Below, in pieces: positions 30,588 through 34,746 of a stretch of DNA of 34,746 nt. The number at the start of each line of letters is the position of its first letter. The stretch's first letter is position 1. A program made the translations under genes and the position numbers. The notes below the pieces were generated by a model, which saw nothing but the letters and a program-made list of their open reading frames with translations, was not told where the DNA came from and searched no databases. This DNA is from Clostridiales bacterium (GTDB lineage Bacteria; Bacillota; Clostridia; Christensenellales; CAG-138), in contig WREI01000021.1 in NCBI GenBank assembly GCA_009779405.1, positions 1 through 34,746 of the forward strand, given 5' to 3'.

Positions 30588-31279
30588 ACGCTTGGTTTGA
30601 AAACATAGGTCTGATGAACTTCACGCCGCTGACAATCGCGGTGCGGCTTGTGTTGGCCGTCGTCTGCAGTTTCGCGCTGGGCCTGGAGCGCACGCGCAAG
30701 CGCCGCCCGGCGGGCCTGCGGACCTATATGCTGGTCTGTCTCGGCGCGGCGATCACCATGCTGACCTCGGAGTTTCTGTCGCAGTATTATTTCGATCATG
30801 ATATAACGCGTATGTCGGCGCAGGTCATCTCCGGCATCGGATTCCTGGGTGCGGGTACCATCATGGTCACCCGCTATTACCGCGTCAAGGGGCTCACAAC
30901 CGCCGCAGGGCTCTGGTGCGCGGCCTGCTTGGGCACCGCGGTCGGCGCGGGCTTCTATCTCGGCAGCATCGCCGTCTGCCTGATTCTGGTCTTCATTATG
31001 AGCTTCGCGGACCGCTTCGAATACGCCTACACCAGAAAACTGCGTCGTCTGAACCTCTATATCATATTGGAAGACGTGACGAAGATCCCGCGCTTTGTCC
31101 AAAAGATGAAGGATACGCAAATCGCCCTGTCCGATGTGGAGACCGCCAAGGCGGACGGCGGCCACGGCATCGGCCTGTTTTGTCAATTGCGTTTCCCCGC
31201 ACATATGAGCGAAGCAGAGACGATTCAAGCCGTAGAGGAAAGCGAGGGCGTACTGATTGCGGAGCCGATAGAGGGCTGA
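30584..31279 (+). CDS. MgtC/SapB-family membrane protein
   Basis: The 231-residue protein has the MgtC signature: LGLERTRKRRPAGLRTYMLV, then GIGFLGAGTIM, and four or five membrane segments in residues 14-145, followed by a cytoplasmic ACT-like domain (about 150-231). MgtC proteins modulate Mg2+ and phosphate homeostasis or inhibit the F-ATPase; they are not classical transporters. It overlaps the kinase gene by 4 bases and is followed by a terminator, so it is the last gene of the repressor unit. Its tie to inositol use is unclear; a response to phosphate or Mg load is possible. Confidence 0.85.
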   Translation: MNAWFENIGLMNFTPLTIAVRLVLAVVCSFALGLERTRKRRPAGLRTYMLVCLGAAITMLTSEFLSQYYFDHDITRMSAQVISGIGFLGAGTIMVTRYYRVKGLTTAAGLWCAACLGTAVGAGFYLGSIAVCLILVFIMSFADRFEYAYTRKLRRLNLYIILEDVTKIPRFVQKMKDTQIALSDVETAKADGGHGIGLFCQLRFPAHMSEAETIQAVEESEGVLIAEPIEG

Positions 31280-31287
31280 ATTGTGCT

Positions 31288-31324
31288 AAAAAAAGAGGGA
31301 CTGATTCGCGTCAGCCCCCTTTTT
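31288..31324 (+). terminator. Terminator of the lacI-PHP-kinase-mgtC unit
   Basis: An A-rich arm with AGAGGGACTGA pairs with TCAGCCCCCT around the loop TTCGCG, and a T-run follows. It is imperfect by one or two positions and begins 9 bases after the mgtC-like stop. Confidence 0.75.
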
Positions 31325-31338
31325 GTCGATGATTGGTT

Positions 31339-31656
31339 TTACTCGTGCTTGCACTCGCAGTCGCAGGCACAGCAATCCTCGTCGTCGCACTCGTCCGGCA
31401 GCGTGTCGTAATAAGCGGCAATCGTCTCGAGCTTATCTTCGTCCACCGGGACGAACTCATCAAAGTCCCCGTTCTCCACGATGCGGAAGAGATAGGCCTC
31501 GGCGGTCTCCTCCTCGTCCTCGGGCAGCTCGGTGTCGATCATAACGGCATATGCCTCGCCCTCATAATCAAAGTAATCCACGATTTCCAGTTCAAACTCG
31601 TTTCCGTCGTCATCGGAAAAGGTTACAAGATCGCGGTCCATTTCGAATTCTTCCAT
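31339..31656 (-). CDS. DUF1292 protein with a Cys-rich tail
   Basis: The 105-residue acidic protein has the DUF1292 core: VTFSDDDGNEFELEIVDYFD, then YAVMID and EAYLFRIVE. The family is widespread in Bacillota and of unknown function. The last 18 residues (DECDDEDCCACDCECKHE) carry six cysteines, which could bind a metal ion; such tails occur in clostridial members. GAGGA precedes the start, and a promoter lies 70-98 bases upstream. It stands alone. Confidence 0.85.
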   Translation of the reverse strand: MEEFEMDRDLVTFSDDDGNEFELEIVDYFDYEGEAYAVMIDTELPEDEEETAEAYLFRIVENGDFDEFVPVDEDKLETIAAYYDTLPDECDDEDCCACDCECKHE

Positions 31657-31725
31657 TGCATTCCTCTTTTCTGCCGTCGAGCGGCAAATTCATGCCCGCG
31701 CGGCACATGGCCCGCGAACAAGCAT

Positions 31726-31754
31726 AGTGTATCCGCTTTCGCAAAAAATTGCAA
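31726..31754 (-). promoter_or_regulatory. Probable promoter of the DUF1292 gene
   Basis: On the minus strand TTGCAA (31754-31749) and TACACT (31731-31726) are separated by 17 bases. Both boxes match the consensus only in part. The rest of 31657-31820 holds no gene. Confidence 0.5.
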
Positions 31755-31820
31755 CGGAGTTTATGGGCGAGTTCACAAAAATATCTCTATTCCGTAAAGT
31801 ATATGGCTATATTTGATACG

Positions 31821-32201
31821 CTATCGTAAATCTTCACGCGCCACCAGCGCCCGCTGCATGGCGGTAAAGGTCTCTTCGGAGATGATATGCTCTATGCCGC
31901 AGGCGTCGCTCTCGGCACATTCTTCGCTCACACCCATGGCCCGCAGCCAGCTGTAGATGGTTTTGTGCCTGTCCCAGACCCGTCGCGCCAATTGATCCCC
32001 GCGCTCGGTGAGGGCGATATGCCCGCTGCCATTCATCATAATAAGACCCTCCGCGCGCAGCTTTTTCAAAGCTATGCTCACGGAGGGCTTGGAAAATCCC
32101 AGTTCGCGCGCAATATCCACTGAGCGGACAGATGCGGTCGTTCCGCTCAGCAGATATATTGCTTCCAAATAATCCTCAGAAGACTTCCCCATTGTCTTCA
32201 T
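31821..32201 (-). CDS. DtxR/MntR-family metal-dependent regulator
   Basis: The 126-residue protein has a winged helix (SSEDYLEAIYLLSG, SVRSVDIARELGFSKPSVSIAL, LRAEGLI) and the beginning of the dimerisation domain with ESDACGIEHIISEET, whose Cys, Glu and His are typical metal ligands. It lacks the SH3-like third domain, as MntR does. The start at 32201 overlaps the lipoprotein gene by 26 bases, and a second ATG at 32192 is equally possible; neither has a clear ribosome binding site, so translation is coupled. It probably senses Mn2+ or Fe2+. Confidence 0.82.
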   Translation of the reverse strand: MKTMGKSSEDYLEAIYLLSGTTASVRSVDIARELGFSKPSVSIALKKLRAEGLIMMNGSGHIALTERGDQLARRVWDRHKTIYSWLRAMGVSEECAESDACGIEHIISEETFTAMQRALVAREDLR

Positions 32202-33159
32202 CTGACAGTGCAGCGGTTTCGCCGAGCTCGGCGGTATCGTCCTGCGGCGCGGGGTCTTCGTCCTGTGTATTGACGATCAACTCTCCGTCCGTGTCTTCCT
32301 CCGCTTCGGCGTCGGGCAGCGGCTCGGGCGCGGGCGCCACGGTTGCCTTCTTCTTTTTGATGCGCAGGATCAGGAGGAGGACAATGAGCGCGATGCAGAT
32401 CAAGAGCAAACCGGCGGCGCCGCAGAGTATATATAAATCCTTCTGCTTGACGGCGCGCAGACCCTCCAAGGTCCCCTGAATGTCGGTCGTCACGACGCCG
32501 CCCTCCGCGCTCAAGCGGGTGGAGAGCGCAATTTGCGTGCGCTCGGTCAGGCTGACGGGCATCGTGGCCTGCACGAGCATCGTATCGGGCAGGCGTTCGG
32601 CGTTGCCCTCTATCAGCTCTGTCGCGGGCAGGGTCAGGCAAATCTCGCCCGTCAGGCTGTATATGCTCTCCTCAATTTCAGCGCGCAGGTCGGGCGGGAA
32701 CTGCTCGATATGTGCGGTGGCGAGGATGCGTGAAGCGTCGGTCTCCGCCGAAAACGAGAATGCCATCTCGAAATCGTTCACATATTGCTGCATATCTAAT
32801 TCCAAGAACGGTGAAGCCTTTGTGTCCGCAAGCATCTCCTGCAGCGCGTCGAAAGCTTCCGCGTAATTGGCGCAGGCACGCTTTTTCTCAAACGAGATGG
32901 AAACGTCTGTTTGCTCGGTGCTCAATTCCGAAGCTTGCAGCGTAAACCCATTCATGGCGTAATGCGTATTCAAGTCCTTCAGCATCGTTATGGCATGTGC
33001 CCTCTGCGTCTCTGTCAGTTCCGAAAGATCGCATGTGATCTCATAACGCATATACGCGTTGTATGCTTCGTCCACGCCGATGTCCATTTTGACATGCCCG
33101 CAGCCGACAAGCGCGGCCAGGAGCAGCAGGACAGCGAGCAGTAATGTCAGTTTTTTCAT
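32176..33159 (-). CDS. Membrane-anchored lipoprotein, unknown function
   Basis: The 327-residue protein has a lipoprotein signal with lipobox LVGC (Cys20), an extracellular domain of about 215 residues, a second membrane helix at about 242-266 followed by RIKKKK, and an acidic cytoplasmic tail (about 275-327). The first mature residues GHVKMDIGVDEAYNA and the overall layout recall LppM/DUF3153-like lipoproteins, but I am not sure of the family. AAGGAAGG precedes the start, 18 bases after the metallopeptidase stop. It overlaps the DtxR-type gene. Confidence 0.75.
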   Translation of the reverse strand: MKKLTLLLAVLLLLAALVGCGHVKMDIGVDEAYNAYMRYEITCDLSELTETQRAHAITMLKDLNTHYAMNGFTLQASELSTEQTDVSISFEKKRACANYAEAFDALQEMLADTKASPFLELDMQQYVNDFEMAFSFSAETDASRILATAHIEQFPPDLRAEIEESIYSLTGEICLTLPATELIEGNAERLPDTMLVQATMPVSLTERTQIALSTRLSAEGGVVTTDIQGTLEGLRAVKQKDLYILCGAAGLLLICIALIVLLLILRIKKKKATVAPAPEPLPDAEAEEDTDGELIVNTQDEDPAPQDDTAELGETAALSDEDNGEVF

Positions 33160-33177
33160 AGATTTTTCCCGCCTTCC

Positions 33178-34539
33178 TTAAAACTTATAATCCAACGGAG
33201 TGGAGCGATACAGACTGCCGTCCGGCATCATTACGATCACATAAAAGGTCTTGGTACCCTCGGCAATCGGGACGCCCAATAAATACTCGTCGGGATATAT
33301 ATACACGGTATTGCCCTTTTTGCGGGTGACCGTGCCGATGGTGGCAATCGCCTTATCGCCCGGGTATATGGTTTTGATGGGCAGCACATCATAGCCATCG
33401 CTGGTGTCGATGCAAACAAGGGTATATATCGCGTCTGCATAGGGCATGTTCCAGGTAAACTCGTAAAGGTTGAAAGATTCGTGTCCGGTTACAAAATTAT
33501 AACCCTTGCTACTCACCTTGACTTCTATGGTGATTTCCTGTATCTCTGCCGCGGGCTTCGGCGCTTCTGTCCCCAAAAAACTATGGAAGTATTCCGCCAG
33601 TCCCGGCGTTTCCGCGGCGGTCGGTATCAGTAAGTTCTCCTGGCCAAAGGCGTTGTAACCGAGTTCAGGATCATATTTATACTCGGCTTCTATCCACTGC
33701 GGGACATCCATATACGCGAACGCTTTGCGCGCGTTGGGCGAACCCAGCAATTGCACATAGTCAAACGCTGCAATCTCGGCGGCATACCAATGGTGGTTCT
33801 TATAGTAATCCTTGCTGTCTGTCATTGCGTAACGGATGTCGGAGGGCAGGTTGCGCAGCTTGAAGTACTCATGTTCGAGCGCCTTCGTCTCAATATCCCC
33901 TTTTTCCCCGTTTATGAAGTCAATATCACGGAACATATGGTAGCCCGCATAATGATGTCCATATTCGTGGCTCAGGTTGAATGCCATCCCCGCAACCGTG
34001 GTGATGCTGTCGCCGTCATACAGGCTGATACGGCCCGAAGTGAAGGGGAAGATGAAGGAGAAAGACTCGGGGAGCGCGGGAAAGTTCAACAGAACAACGG
34101 CCTCGTCCTCTACGTCCTCGTGGGTCGCGGCGGCAAGGGGATCCGACTCCGCATAGACAATGATGTCATACAGGTAGGCCAGTTCCTCTCCGTGCGTATT
34201 CTTCATCAGCTCATTGTATAAATCTTTGAGCTTAGCCGGACCCCATGCTTTCGAGTAGCTTTTGATCAGAAAGCCTTCCGGGGTCTCATAATAGTACAGG
34301 GCGTCGATCTGTGCCGTGTGCTTTGTCGCGCCTGCATCGAGGGCCGCGAGGGCCTTCTCGTTCACAATGGGCTGGGGCGCAAGAGCCTTCATGTATGTGT
34401 CTAACTCCGCAACGGAAGTCTCGCGAATCGCAATGGCGTCGCTCTGCGCGAAAAAATCCAATGCGAAAAAGACCCCGACGGCGGCGCAACACAGGAACAC
34501 AAAGGCAAGGATAAGGATGAGGATGGTGTTCTTCTTCAT
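33178..34539 (-). CDS. Membrane-anchored putative zinc metallopeptidase
   Basis: The 453-residue protein has an N-terminal membrane helix (about residues 5-28) and an extracellular part with HEYGH at residues 191-195 (FNLSHEYGHHYAG), the HExxH zinc motif. Glu255 in YAAEIAAFDY is a candidate third ligand, as in gluzincins. The C-terminal 110 residues look like a beta-sandwich with FNLYEFTWNMP. I do not recognise a named peptidase family. AAAGGAG precedes the start. It is first in a three-gene unit with the lipoprotein and the DtxR-type regulator. Confidence 0.75.
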   Translation of the reverse strand: MKKNTILILILAFVFLCCAAVGVFFALDFFAQSDAIAIRETSVAELDTYMKALAPQPIVNEKALAALDAGATKHTAQIDALYYYETPEGFLIKSYSKAWGPAKLKDLYNELMKNTHGEELAYLYDIIVYAESDPLAAATHEDVEDEAVVLLNFPALPESFSFIFPFTSGRISLYDGDSITTVAGMAFNLSHEYGHHYAGYHMFRDIDFINGEKGDIETKALEHEYFKLRNLPSDIRYAMTDSKDYYKNHHWYAAEIAAFDYVQLLGSPNARKAFAYMDVPQWIEAEYKYDPELGYNAFGQENLLIPTAAETPGLAEYFHSFLGTEAPKPAAEIQEITIEVKVSSKGYNFVTGHESFNLYEFTWNMPYADAIYTLVCIDTSDGYDVLPIKTIYPGDKAIATIGTVTRKKGNTVYIYPDEYLLGVPIAEGTKTFYVIVMMPDGSLYRSTPLDYKF

Positions 34540-34593
34540 AGATGAGTTACTCCTTTGCGAGAATAATGAAAGGATAAGGGAAAACGTAAAGCT

Positions 34594-34602
34594 ATTGTAT
34601 CA
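34594..34602 (-). promoter_or_regulatory. Possible extended -10 promoter of the metallopeptidase unit
   Basis: On the minus strand TGA-TACAAT forms an extended -10 element; no good -35 box is seen. A small inverted repeat, ACACT-N4-AGTGT (34622-34635), lies just upstream and could be an operator. The rest of 34540-34746 shows no gene. Confidence 0.4.
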
Positions 34603-34746
34603 CAATGGAAAAACAAATACTACACTAGACAGTGTTTACACGAGTTATGCGACGACCAGTAACCACATGAAGATGCACTTGACGTACAGAGAAGCAAGGA
34701 AAGAGTCCGTCTGCTTTGCATAGCGAGTAGCGATGCCACGCCAGCC

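Noticed and set aside
1-34746. tRNA, rRNA, CRISPR, riboswitch and prophage features
   Set aside because: No cloverleaf, conserved rRNA stretch, spaced direct-repeat array or recognisable riboswitch core was found by reading both strands; a covariance-model search was not possible here.

Overview
The window looks like a contig from a GC-rich, Gram-positive-type member of the Bacillota, most likely an uncultured gut-associated clostridium. The evidence is strong AGGAGG-type ribosome binding sites, sigma-A promoters of the TTGACA-N17-TAAAAT kind, a SipW-type signal peptidase next to a TasA-like exported protein, a DUF1292 protein, a DtxR/MntR-type regulator and lipoproteins with lipoboxes. I recognise no rRNA, tRNA, CRISPR array, transposase or phage gene.

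Layout. (1) Positions 1-3101, minus strand: a surface-export cluster (NlpC/P60 hydrolase, signal peptidase with a DivIVA-like N-terminus, SipW-dependent exported protein running off the contig). (2) 3183-3575: a control region with a sigma-A promoter and a perfect LacI-type operator. (3) 3576-11444, plus strand: a HAD-like protein, an FbpABC/AfuABC-type ABC transporter (fused permease, ATPase, lipoprotein binding protein), a small membrane protein, an MBL-fold protein and a lipoprotein, closed by a strong terminator. (4) 27754 down to 11669, minus strand: a tightly packed unit of 15 genes, made of four tandem HAD-like paralogues, a circularly permuted iPGM-like phosphomutase, UxaE, IolM, IolN, IolO, IolG, an MFS transporter, a KdgK-like kinase, 6-phosphogluconate dehydrogenase, a UxuB-like SDR and a LarA-family racemase/epimerase. 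(5) 27776-27944: a divergent control region with two promoters and two further copies of the operator. (6) 27991-31279, plus strand: LacI regulator, PHP phosphoesterase, TM0415-like PfkB kinase, MgtC-like protein. (7) 31339-34539, minus strand: a DUF1292 protein, then a metallopeptidase-lipoprotein-DtxR operon.

Central reading. Regions 2-6 form one LacI-controlled regulon for inositol catabolism of the Thermotoga/Paracoccus type: myo-inositol to scyllo-inosose (IolG), 3-dehydro-scyllo-inosose (IolM), 5-dehydro-L-gluconate (IolN), D-tagaturonate (IolO), D-fructuronate (UxaE) and D-mannonate (SDR). Three things look new. First, no mannonate dehydratase is present; a LarA-family protein with the full catalytic residue set and a 6-phosphogluconate dehydrogenase are present instead, suggesting mannonate to gluconate to 6-phosphogluconate to ribulose 5-phosphate. 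Second, five HAD paralogues in the regulon all carry D-x-G-[GN]-T in place of DxDxT. They sit with a sugar-phosphate-type ABC transporter, which hints that the imported compound is a phosphorylated inositol. Third, the iPGM-like protein has its two halves in reversed order, a clean circular permutation. These functional links are inferences; the gene order, motifs and operators are seen directly.
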